Source: Hyphomicrobiaceae bacterium
Lineage (GTDB): Bacteria > Pseudomonadota > Alphaproteobacteria > Rhizobiales > Devosiaceae
Assembly (NCBI GenBank): GCA_020638095.1
Contig: JACKJF010000004.1
Coordinates: 744,001 to 808,000 of the forward strand
Direction of reading: 5' to 3'
Length of the DNA: 64,000 bases
Translations under genes and position numbers: made by a program
The notes under the pieces: generated by a model
The model's input: only the letters and a program-made list of their open reading frames with translations
What the model was told of the DNA's origin: nothing
Database searches by the model: none
In this document: positions 9,389 to 16,799 of the stretch, piece by piece
Layout of the letters: each line of letters begins with the position of its first letter
How positions within the stretch are numbered: the first letter of the stretch is position 1

Positions 9389-9417
9389 ATCATACCAAGT
9401 TCTTTTTGCAAATTCAA
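9389..9417 (-). promoter_or_regulatory. Promoter of the unknown protein/ImmA operon
   Basis: On the minus strand TTGAAT (9417-9412) and TATGAT (9394-9389) are 17 bases apart in an AT-rich stretch, 27 bases upstream of the ATG at 9362. Confidence 0.7.
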
Positions 9418-9743
9418 CAAAAAATATTCATTTCCTATTCCTCGGTGTTTTTCCAACGCGTTGTGGCGACATACCGGCAAACTCGGCTCGGCGCGCAGAC
9501 GCCCTCTCGGCACCAGATCGACCTACCCACATTTACCGCGCCCGCGCGGCGCATTGGCCTGCCCGTCCGCACCATCGTCGCACCCCCTTCCCCGTCGGCA
9601 AACGCGCTCCCACATCTACATTGAGGGTGAATGATGCGTTCAGGCGCCATTCAGCCGAGTTGCGGCTTGCTCGGTTCGAGCCGCAGGTGGGACGCTTTTC
9701 AAACCCTCGGCCCGGTGAATCTCTGCATTGAACGGAGGACGAC
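9418..9743. other. Intergenic stretch with no gene seen
   Basis: About 325 bp between two divergent genes contain no frame with a convincing start and no RNA gene. The left part is AT-rich and belongs to the minus-strand promoter region. The right part returns to core GC and carries the AACGGAGGACGAC ribosome site of the SH3 protein gene. Confidence 0.5.
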
Positions 9744-10424
9744 ATGCATTTTTCACGCACACTCAAACTCGGTCTGGCTTCGGCCATGACCCTGATCACG
9801 GCCGGCAACGCGCTGGCCCTCGATGCCATGGCCACGACCGAACTCAACGTTCGCACCGGCGGCGGCACCAACTTCGCCGTCGTCGACCAGCTCTATGCCG
9901 GCGAAATCGTCAACGTCGTCGAATGCCAGACCAACGGCTGGTGCTATGTCGACCACGACGGCCCCGACGGCTGGGTATCGAAGAACTTTCTGACCCAGCC
10001 CCCGAGCCAGGGCCAGCAGACGGGCAACCAGCCGAGCAGCAATGACGACGCCGCCAAGGCGGCCGCCCTTGCCGCGATTCTCGGTTTTGGCGCGGCCGTT
10101 GTGGGTGGTGCCATCATCCACAACCAGCAGCAGAACAACCTGCCCTACGGTCCTGACACCTGCAAACAGGGCTATGTCTGGCGCGAGGCCCATCCGCAGG
10201 ATCATGTCTGCGTCACCCCGCAGTCGCGCACCCTGGTCGCCCAGGAAAACGCCAATGCTGGTCTTTATGTCGACCCGAACGGCGCTTACGGCCCCAATAG
10301 CTGCAAGCAGGGCTTTGTCTGGCGCGAGGCCTATCAGGGCGACGTGGTTTGCGTCACACCGCAGCGCCGCGCCGATGTGCATCAGGAAAACCTCGATGCC
10401 GACAGCCACAAGGTTCAGCCCTGA
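9744..10424 (+). CDS. Secreted SH3-domain protein with a duplicated Cys-containing repeat
   Basis: The 226-residue protein has a signal peptide (residues 1-26, cut after NALA). A bacterial SH3 domain at about 27-83 follows (ATTELNVRTGGGTNFAVVDQL...GWCYVDHDGPDGWVSKNFL), and a Gly/Ala hydrophobic stretch lies around 105-125. Two copies of a module of about 28 residues come last, YGPDTCKQGYVWREAHPQDHVCV and YGPNSCKQGFVWREAYQGDVVCV, each with two cysteines. SH3b domains usually bind peptidoglycan, so a cell-wall role is likely. The paired cysteines could form disulphides in the periplasm. A strong terminator follows it. Confidence 0.85.
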   Translation: MHFSRTLKLGLASAMTLITAGNALALDAMATTELNVRTGGGTNFAVVDQLYAGEIVNVVECQTNGWCYVDHDGPDGWVSKNFLTQPPSQGQQTGNQPSSNDDAAKAAALAAILGFGAAVVGGAIIHNQQQNNLPYGPDTCKQGYVWREAHPQDHVCVTPQSRTLVAQENANAGLYVDPNGAYGPNSCKQGFVWREAYQGDVVCVTPQRRADVHQENLDADSHKVQP

Positions 10425-10447
10425 TCGCTTGTACGCGTGATGGATTG

Positions 10448-10477
10448 CCGGCGCGCCCCAAAGCGCGCCGGTTTGTT
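10448..10477 (+). terminator. Rho-independent terminator of the SH3 protein gene
   Basis: A perfect nine-base GC stem (CCGGCGCGC / GCGCGCCGG) with a six-base CCCAAA loop is followed by TTTGTT, 24 bases after the stop codon. Confidence 0.8.
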
Positions 10478-10512
10478 CGCGATCCGCTTGTCTGATCTTG
10501 GGTATCGCGCCA

Positions 10513-10821
10513 ATGTGGGTCATGCCCGACCTCAGCTTCACTGCCGAAATCATCGAATGGCGCGGCCCCTCGCCGTTTTACTTCGCGCCCCTGCCGCCGG
10601 AAATGGCCGACAGGATCCGCGCCATCGCCACCCAGCTCTCCTATGGCTGGGGCGTCATTCCTGTGGCCGCCATGATCCATGGTGTTGCGTTCAGGACATC
10701 GCTCATCCCGCGCGACGGCACCTATCTTCTGCCGCTCAAGGACAGCGTCAGAAGATCGGCCGCAGTCAGGCTTGGGGACCCGGTTGAAGTCGAACTCTCG
10801 TTCGCGGCACCAAAGCTATGA
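10513..10821 (+). CDS. DUF1905 domain protein
   Basis: The protein of about 102 residues is a single DUF1905 domain, beginning LSFTAEIIEWRGPSPFYFAPLP and ending VRLGDPVEVELSF, the usual small beta-barrel pattern of the family. The function is unknown. The start is uncertain: ATG at 10513 and ATG at 10522 are both possible, and neither has a strong ribosome site. It lies after the SH3 gene terminator, so it probably has its own promoter. Confidence 0.75.
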   Translation: MWVMPDLSFTAEIIEWRGPSPFYFAPLPPEMADRIRAIATQLSYGWGVIPVAAMIHGVAFRTSLIPRDGTYLLPLKDSVRRSAAVRLGDPVEVELSFAAPKL

Positions 10822-10945
10822 CCGACCTCGGTGGACGCCTGGCGGTCGCGTCGCCGGCCCCGCCATTTCCGCTCTGAACGCTTCCTTCCCGCCTTGCCCC
10901 GGCGGGCGAAATGAATAAGGTCGGCGCCGAAAGAGGGAGTGTCAC

Positions 10946-12244
10946 GTGAGCTTTTCGTCCATTTTTGCCCGCCTCGTCGCGATCGTCGGCGGAACCATGA
11001 TTCTTTTGCGCCGGCAGGACGCCGACAAGGTTGCCCCGGCGATGGGCGATCATCCCACAATTCCCAAGGCGGTTCCGCAGACCATCCCCACCCTCAAAAT
11101 GCCGACCGCGCGCGGCTGGCGGGGCGATGAAAAGCCGGTTGCGGCGCCGGGGCTCAAGGTCAGCGCCTTTGCCCGCGACCTCAAACATCCACGCCAGATC
11201 TACGTGCTGCCCAACGGCGACGTGCTTGCGGCCGAGGCCCTTCCCGCACCGGGCGGCAGCATTTCCCCGTTCGAATACGCCATCACCTCGACCATGCGCC
11301 GCGCGGGCGCGCTTGGCGAAAGCGCCAACCGCATCACCCTTTTGCGCGACAGGGACGGCGACGGCGCGGCCGAAGAGCGACACACGTTCCTTGCGGGCGA
11401 AAACATGCCCTTCGGCATGGCCCTGATCGGCGACACCTTCTATGTCGGCAACACCGACGCGGTGAAAGCCTTTGCCTATGAAAAGGATGCCAACCAGCTT
11501 TCGGGCAATGGCAGGGTACTGATGACCATGAAGCCCGAAGGTCACTGGACGCGCAACCTTCAGGTCGCCCCAGACGGCAAAACGCTTTTCGTTTCCGTCG
11601 GTTCGCTGACCAACATCGCCGACGAGGGGTTCGAGGCCGAACAAGGCCGCGCCTGCATCTATGCGCTCGATCCTCACACCGGCGAAAACCGCATGTTCGC
11701 GGGCGGCCTCAGAAATCCCGTCGGCATGGCGCTCGAACCCGGTTCGGGCACGCTCTTCACGGTCGTCAACGAACGCGACGGGCTCGGCGACGAAACGCCG
11801 CCGGACTATCTGACCTCGGTCATCGATGGCGGCTTTTACGGCTGGCCCTTTTGCTATTGGGGCCAGACGGTCGACGGCCGGGTGACGCAAGACCCCGAAA
11901 TGGTCAAAACCGCGCTTCAGCCCGATTATGCTCTTGGCGGGCACACGGCGTCCCTTGGCCTCTGCTGGCTGCCCGAAGGCGTCTTGCCCGGCATGGGCAA
12001 CGGCATGGTCATTGGCCAGCACGGCTCCTGGAACCGCTCCCGGCTCTCAGGCTACCGCGTCATATTCGTTCCGTTCGAAAACGGCCGGCCCTCCGGCCCG
12101 TCGCGGGACATTTTGACCGGGTTCCTCTCGGACGACGAGAAGTTCTCCTACGGCCGCCCCGTTGGTGTTGCCGTTGGCCCGGGCCCCTGCCTGCTCCTGG
12201 CCGACGATGTCGGCAATGTCATCTGGCGTGTCACCGGCGCCTGA
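10946..12244 (+). CDS. Soluble-type sugar dehydrogenase / sorbosone dehydrogenase-like beta-propeller protein
   Basis: The 432-residue protein resembles the PQQ-dependent sugar dehydrogenase / L-sorbosone dehydrogenase family (GSDH-like six-blade propeller). Residues 1-22 are a hydrophobic anchor or uncleaved signal. Blade-like segments include LKHPRQIYVLPNGDVLAAE, LQVAPDGKTLFVSVGS, GLRNPVGMALEPGSGTLF and GHTASLGLCWLPEGVLPG. It probably acts in the periplasm on sugars or aldoses with PQQ. The start is GTG 10946 with AGAGGGAG upstream. The substrate, and whether PQQ is bound, cannot be told from the sequence. Confidence 0.82.
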   Translation: MSFSSIFARLVAIVGGTMILLRRQDADKVAPAMGDHPTIPKAVPQTIPTLKMPTARGWRGDEKPVAAPGLKVSAFARDLKHPRQIYVLPNGDVLAAEALPAPGGSISPFEYAITSTMRRAGALGESANRITLLRDRDGDGAAEERHTFLAGENMPFGMALIGDTFYVGNTDAVKAFAYEKDANQLSGNGRVLMTMKPEGHWTRNLQVAPDGKTLFVSVGSLTNIADEGFEAEQGRACIYALDPHTGENRMFAGGLRNPVGMALEPGSGTLFTVVNERDGLGDETPPDYLTSVIDGGFYGWPFCYWGQTVDGRVTQDPEMVKTALQPDYALGGHTASLGLCWLPEGVLPGMGNGMVIGQHGSWNRSRLSGYRVIFVPFENGRPSGPSRDILTGFLSDDEKFSYGRPVGVAVGPGPCLLLADDVGNVIWRVTGA

Positions 12245-12276
12245 CGACAACCAAATTTCTCACCGAAGGATTGAAG

Positions 12277-12885
12277 ATGAAATCTCACCCCACCCAAGCC
12301 TTCTCACTTCGCATTCAGTATGCGGTGCTCGTGTTGGCTTCCGGGTTGGTTCTTTGCGCAATCTCCCCGGCCAGCGCACAGATGATGCAACAGGAAATGG
12401 GTCCCGGCCCGCACATGCATGGCGCCGATGGCACGGGACACGACATGATCAACATGCCGGGCCTTCAGGGTCTGAACGCCACCAGCGAGGAGAGCCGTCA
12501 GCTTGCGGTCATGTTCTCCAATTATGAAACCATCACGCGCGAGGTCACCAACCTGCCAAACGGCATTCGCACCGTCACCCGGTCTTCGAACGAAGACGTC
12601 ATGGCGGATCTGATCAGCCACGTTTTCGGCATGATCCAGCGCGTCGAGCTGGCTGACGATCCCCAGATTTTCATTCAGAGTCCCACGCTGGACATCTTCT
12701 TCGCACGAGGCGACTCCATAAAAACCCAGATCGACGTAACCGACGAGGGCATCGTGGTTATTCAGACTTCGGATGACCCGGAAATGGTCGAAGCGCTGCA
12801 CGTCCACGCCGCCGAGGTCAGCGCCATGGCCGACCGCGGAATGGAGGCCGTGCACGAAATGATGATGCAGCGCGCCTCGAACTGA
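12277..12885 (+). CDS. Unknown exported Met-rich protein
   Basis: The 202-residue protein carries a signal peptide (residues 1-35, ending PASA). A methionine- and histidine-rich start of the mature part (MMQQEMGPGPHMHGADGTGHDMI) could bind copper or another metal. The remainder (SRQLAVMFSNYETITREVTNLPNGIRTVTRSS...) is an unrecognised helical domain. It begins 33 bases after the sugar-dehydrogenase-like gene with AAGGA at good spacing, so the two probably form an operon. Confidence 0.75.
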   Translation: MKSHPTQAFSLRIQYAVLVLASGLVLCAISPASAQMMQQEMGPGPHMHGADGTGHDMINMPGLQGLNATSEESRQLAVMFSNYETITREVTNLPNGIRTVTRSSNEDVMADLISHVFGMIQRVELADDPQIFIQSPTLDIFFARGDSIKTQIDVTDEGIVVIQTSDDPEMVEALHVHAAEVSAMADRGMEAVHEMMMQRASN

Positions 12886-12943
12886 ATAGGTCTTGGAAGA
12901 ACCCGCCTGCTTTCGTTCGCCACAGGTCCGGCCCCGCAGGTGA

Positions 12944-13045
12944 CAGTTCGCGCCGTTCATCGACGAGTGCGACCTGACCCCCGCGATCGATTATCAACTG
13001 GCACGCCTCGACGAACTGATTGCGCCGGGCGACGGCACGGCGTGA
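12944..13045 (+). pseudogene. Possible orphan C-terminal gene fragment
   Basis: A 33-codon open stretch (QFAPFIDECDLTPAIDYQ...) ends at TGA and looks like the tail of a soluble protein, but it has no start codon and an in-frame stop precedes it. It may be the remnant of a deleted gene. Chance is a real alternative in GC-rich DNA. Confidence 0.25.
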
Positions 13046-13121
13046 CGTTCTGACCAACACCTTAACAAATTCTTAGCCGCCTGCGCCTAGTCTGCCGCCA
13101 GCAACTTTCGGGATCGTCACG

Positions 13122-13946
13122 GTGTACGGAACCATCGGCACGGGCGCAGCTTACCGCCGCAGCCTCAACCGCTCGGGCAGCAGCTATTCGATCAATGGCC
13201 GGCCGCTCGGGGTTCAGCTCGGCCAGAAATCCGGCACGTCCCTGTTCGGCGGCGGTGGCGACCCCAGCAACTTCTTTGCCGCCAACGTCACCGGGTCGCA
13301 GACGATCAAGGTCGACCCGATGCAGATGGTCGTCAAAGGCATCCAGGACGAGATCGACCATATCAACGGCTACCGAACAAACCTCTCGGTCGCCGAGAAA
13401 CAGCAGCTGGCCGACCTTCAGACCAAGATTTCCAAGTTCAACGATTTCGCCCAGGGCCGCTCCCTCACCCAGGACGAGATTTCCGAGCGCTCCGAGCTCT
13501 ATGTCGAGGCCTACCGCATTCTCGGCAAGGACTATGTCGACGTCGCCTCCGACGAATTCCTCACCCAAAAGACCGACGAACTCACGGCCCTGATGGCCAA
13601 CAAGCCGACCGGCGCCGATGCGGCGCGGCTCGAGACGCTTCAGAACCTCAAGACAAGCATGCTCGACCGCATCGAATCGTCGGGGCAAACCTTCACCGGC
13701 GAAATCTACTACCTGCCCCTGCGCAACGTGCAGCGCCAGATCGACCAGCTGACCGCGCCGCGCGACATCACCGAATTATCGCCGGACGAGTTGCGCCAGC
13801 ACGACGAGATCGCCGACGCCATCAACGAGCATGCGGGTCAGGAGCTGCAGCTTAAGAGCGACAAGCGGCTCCATATCGCCCGGCTGCAGAAAACCATGGA
13901 ATTGGTGCAGCAAGGCGTCGGCACGGGCGTCAACATCCTTGCTTGA
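13122..13946 (+). CDS. Unknown protein, Gly/Ser-rich N-terminus and helical body
   Basis: I do not recognise this 274-residue protein. The first 60 residues are low in charge and rich in Gly and Ser (RSLNRSGSSYSINGRPLG, SLFGGGG). The rest is strongly helical with coiled-coil character, for example KGIQDEIDHINGY, AEKQQLADLQTKISKFN and LRQHDEIADAINEHAG. No signal peptide or membrane segment is seen. It starts with GTG at 13122 with GGGA eight bases before. It stands alone between an exported-protein operon and ybaK. The composition suggests a structural or assembly protein, but this is a guess. Confidence 0.7.
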   Translation: MYGTIGTGAAYRRSLNRSGSSYSINGRPLGVQLGQKSGTSLFGGGGDPSNFFAANVTGSQTIKVDPMQMVVKGIQDEIDHINGYRTNLSVAEKQQLADLQTKISKFNDFAQGRSLTQDEISERSELYVEAYRILGKDYVDVASDEFLTQKTDELTALMANKPTGADAARLETLQNLKTSMLDRIESSGQTFTGEIYYLPLRNVQRQIDQLTAPRDITELSPDELRQHDEIADAINEHAGQELQLKSDKRLHIARLQKTMELVQQGVGTGVNILA

Positions 13947-13977
13947 TCGGCCTTTTGGGCCGTGAGATGCAGCATCC

Positions 13978-14472
13978 ATGATTGAATTCGACGAAACCGC
14001 GATTCTGACCCCGGCCGAGCAGCGCGTGGCCGATGCGCTCACAGGGCACGGTCTTTCAACGAAGGTTCGGGTTCTTCGCGAATTGGCGAACACCGCGCAA
14101 ATGGCCGCAGACGCGCTTGGGGTCGAGGTCGGCCAGATCGTCAAATCGCTCTGTTTCCGGGGCGCCGAAACCGGCAGGCCCTACTTCATCCTCGTCTCGG
14201 GCACCAATCGGGTCCACGAAAAACGGGTTGGCCGCCTGATCGGAGAGGTTCTCGAGCGTGCCGATGCTGATTTCGTCAAAGAGGCGACCGGCTTTTCCAT
14301 CGGCGGCGTATCGCCTTTTGGCCACCCGGCCCCGCTTGCGACCTATTTCGACCAGCACCTGCTCGACTATGCGACCGTCTGGGCCGCGGCGGGCAATCCG
14401 CGTTCGGTGTTCGAGATCAGGTCACACGACCTGCAACGCACAACCGCAGGCACCGTCATCGACGTCACCTAG
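13978..14472 (+). CDS. ybaK: YbaK/ProX-type aminoacyl-tRNA deacylase
   Basis: The 164-residue protein belongs to the YbaK/EbsC family, which hydrolyses mischarged aminoacyl-tRNAs such as Cys-tRNA(Pro) or Ala-tRNA(Pro) in the cytosol. The segment VEVGQIVKSLCFRG contains the conserved lysine, and TGFSIGGVSPFGH is the typical GG-SPFG loop of the active site. The length fits a single-domain protein. Its TAG stop shares the four bases CTAG (14469-14472) with the convergent miaA stop. The exact substrate class (YbaK, ProX or other) is not certain. Confidence 0.85.
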   Translation: MIEFDETAILTPAEQRVADALTGHGLSTKVRVLRELANTAQMAADALGVEVGQIVKSLCFRGAETGRPYFILVSGTNRVHEKRVGRLIGEVLERADADFVKEATGFSIGGVSPFGHPAPLATYFDQHLLDYATVWAAAGNPRSVFEIRSHDLQRTTAGTVIDVT

Positions 14473-15338
14473 CCAGTCCGCCACTCCCAGTCCGCCATGT
14501 GATGGCGGAACCACGTCCTTTGGCGTTTGGCATATTGCGCCGAGGCGATGACCGCCCGTTCCACCGCTTCATCTCGCGAAAGTTCACCCGCCTGCCAGGC
14601 AGCAATTTCGCGAACCCCGATTGCCTTCATCGCGGGAAGATCGGGGTCGAGATTCATCGACATCAGCGCGGCAACCTCGTCAACCGCCCCCTCGTCCAGC
14701 ATCGCTTCAAATCTTGCCCGAATGCGCGAACGCAAAACGTCCCGATCAGGATTCACCACGAACCGTTCGAGCGCGAAACCCGCGAGCACCGGCGCGTGAC
14801 CCTCGTTTTGCCAGTCCGCCAGCGAACGCCCCGTTTCCTCGCGGACGCTGAGGGCCCGCACCACTCTTTGCGGATCGGCGACCTTGAGGCGCGCGGCCAT
14901 GGCCGGATCGTGCTGGGCAAGAAGCGACCGCCGCCCGTCCTCGTCAAGACCAGCCACGGCATCGTTCCAGCGCGCCACAATGGCCGGGTCCACCTCCGGC
15001 GCATTGGTGAATCCCTTTGTCAGAGCTTCGAAGTAAAGCCCCGTGCCGCCGACGAAAATCAGCGTTCTGTCGGGCGCAACGTCGGCCACCAAATTTGAAA
15101 CCGCAGCGGCGTACCGGCCGGTGGAAAAGCGTTCAGCCGGGGGCACAAACCCGTAGAGCCGGTGCTGTGCCCGCGCCATGTCGTCAGGCCCCGGACGCGC
15201 CGTCAGCACCTGAAGTCCGTCATAGACCTGCATGGAATCGGCGTTGACGATGACCGCATCGCGTTCGGCCGCCATGCGCAGCGCCAGTGCCGACTTGCCG
15301 CTCGCCGTCGGACCGGCTATCAGAACCGCCTGCCGCAT
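14469..15338 (-). CDS. miaA: tRNA dimethylallyltransferase
   Basis: MiaA transfers a dimethylallyl group to adenine-37 of tRNAs that read UNN codons. The 289-residue protein starts MRQAVLIAGPTASGKS with the P-loop at 9-16, followed by VNADSMQVYDGLQVLTARP, IFVGGTGLYFEALTKGF and the C-terminal QYAKRQRTWFRH segment, all family hallmarks. ATG 15338 is preferred because GGAGG lies six bases upstream and it starts exactly at the conserved N-terminus. It is divergent from serB, with only 28 bp between the two starts. Confidence 0.95.
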   Translation of the reverse strand: MRQAVLIAGPTASGKSALALRMAAERDAVIVNADSMQVYDGLQVLTARPGPDDMARAQHRLYGFVPPAERFSTGRYAAAVSNLVADVAPDRTLIFVGGTGLYFEALTKGFTNAPEVDPAIVARWNDAVAGLDEDGRRSLLAQHDPAMAARLKVADPQRVVRALSVREETGRSLADWQNEGHAPVLAGFALERFVVNPDRDVLRSRIRARFEAMLDEGAVDEVAALMSMNLDPDLPAMKAIGVREIAAWQAGELSRDEAVERAVIASAQYAKRQRTWFRHHMADWEWRTG

Positions 15339-15366
15339 CCCGCCCCTCCGTTTCCGCCCGGTTGCC

Positions 15367-16239
15367 ATGCCTGTTCTTTGCCTGATCACCAATCCGGCCG
15401 ACCCCGACCTGCCGCAAACGCTTGTCGATCAGATGGTCGGCGAAACGCGCGGCGAGCTCAATTGGCTGGCCAGGGGCATTGCCTGCGAGATCATCGAGCC
15501 AAAGTCAACCAACGCGCTGGCCGCCGCACGGGATATCGCCACGGGTCACGCCGTCGATTGCGCGCTGGTGCCCTCGTCAAACCGCCGCAAGAAGCTCCTG
15601 ATCGCCGACATGGATTCGACCATGATCGAGCAGGAATGCATCGATGAACTGGCCGACGCCGTCGGCATCAAGGCTGAGGTCGCCGACATCACCGCCCGCG
15701 CCATGCGTGGCGAACTTGATTTCGGCGCAGCCCTCGACACGCGCGTCGCTCTGCTCAGGGGTCTTTCCCTCCAGCAGATCGAGGAGGTACGCCGGGAACG
15801 CATCACTTACGCGCCCGGCGGCCGCGCGCTCGTCCAGACCATGCGCGCCCATGGCGCTTACGCATCGCTGGTGTCGGGCGGCTTCACCTATTTCGCCGAC
15901 TATTTCGCCCGGCGCATCGGCTTCGACGAGTCCGTAGCGAACGTGCTCGAATTCGAAGGCGAAAACCTGACCGGAACAGTCAAAAAGCCGATCGTCGACA
16001 GCTCCGTCAAGCTCCGCCGTCTGCAGGAACTCATCGTCGAACGCGGCATCTCCGCTTCCGACACGCTGGCCGTCGGCGACGGCGCCAACGACCTGCCGAT
16101 GATCAAGGCGGCAGGCATGGGGGTTGCGCTCCACGCCAAGCCGGCCGTTGCCGAAGCCGCCGAATTCCGCATCGACCACGGCGACCTGACGGCCCTGCTC
16201 TACCTTCAGGGCTACTCGTCCGAGGACGTGGTCCGGTGA
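15367..16239 (+). CDS. serB: Phosphoserine phosphatase
   Basis: SerB hydrolyses phosphoserine in the last step of serine synthesis. The 290-residue protein has an N-terminal regulatory region of about 75 residues, then the HAD core. The nucleophile lies in DMDSTMI (D81), motif II in VSGGFTYF, and motif III/IV in VGDGANDLPMIKAAGMGVAL. The ATG at 15367 is chosen because it matches the family N-terminus. The downstream acetyltransferase overlaps its stop codon by four bases, so the two genes are translated together. Confidence 0.95.
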   Translation: MPVLCLITNPADPDLPQTLVDQMVGETRGELNWLARGIACEIIEPKSTNALAAARDIATGHAVDCALVPSSNRRKKLLIADMDSTMIEQECIDELADAVGIKAEVADITARAMRGELDFGAALDTRVALLRGLSLQQIEEVRRERITYAPGGRALVQTMRAHGAYASLVSGGFTYFADYFARRIGFDESVANVLEFEGENLTGTVKKPIVDSSVKLRRLQELIVERGISASDTLAVGDGANDLPMIKAAGMGVALHAKPAVAEAAEFRIDHGDLTALLYLQGYSSEDVVR

Positions 16240-16799
16240 TCATCGAAACCGAACGGCTGGTCCTACGCCCCTTCACGCTCGATGATCTCAACGAATTCGC
16301 CGCGATCAACGCCGATCCCGACGTCATGCGCTTTTTCCCCTCGACCCTGACCCGTGCGCAGAGCATGGAAGCGATCGAACGATATCTCGGTAAGCTCGCC
16401 GCCGATGGATACAGCTTTCTGGCGGCCGAACTCGAGACAACCGGCGAACTGGCTGGCGTCATCGGCATATCGCGAATCGACGAAACCTTGCGCGACGTGA
16501 TCGCTGGCCGGCCGGAAGTCGAAGTAGGCTGGCGCCTGCGCAAGGACCTCTGGGGGCAAGGCCTCGCGACCGAAGGCGCGGCAGCGTGCATCGACTATGG
16601 GTTCGAGGCGCTGGGGCTTTCCGAAATCGTGGCGCTGACCACGACTGGCAACCTGCCCTCGCGCCGGGTCATGCAAAAACTCGGCATGGTCCACGTTCCG
16701 GGCGCCAGCTTCCTCCATCCCAAGGTGCCGGCCGAGTCGGGCCTTCAAGAACACGTCCTCTACCGGATCGGAAATCCTCAGTTGGCGGCGGACGCCTGA
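16236..16799 (+). CDS. GNAT acetyltransferase (RimJ/RimL type)
   Basis: The 187-residue protein begins IIETERLVLRPFTLDDLNEF, the standard opening of RimJ/RimL-like N-acetyltransferases. It holds EVGWRLRKDLWGQGLATEGAAACIDYGF as the acetyl-CoA binding loop and NLPSRRVMQKLGM as the last conserved strand-helix. It starts at GTG 16236 inside the serB stop. Its last 22 bases overlap the 3' end of the convergent Deg protease gene. The acceptor substrate is unknown. Confidence 0.85.
   Translation: MIIETERLVLRPFTLDDLNEFAAINADPDVMRFFPSTLTRAQSMEAIERYLGKLAADGYSFLAAELETTGELAGVIGISRIDETLRDVIAGRPEVEVGWRLRKDLWGQGLATEGAAACIDYGFEALGLSEIVALTTTGNLPSRRVMQKLGMVHVPGASFLHPKVPAESGLQEHVLYRIGNPQLAADA

Noticed and set aside
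11851..12276. Longer form of the exported Met-rich protein starting inside the sugar dehydrogenase gene
   Set aside because: The upstream part overlaps the dehydrogenase in another frame and lacks a sensible start, while ATG 12277 has a ribosome site and begins a clear signal peptide.
13062..13076. CtrA-type site TTAA-N7-TTAG upstream of the unknown gene at 13122
   Set aside because: One mismatch to TTAA-N7-TTAA and a single occurrence are not enough. Similar near matches occur by chance in AT-rich promoter regions.
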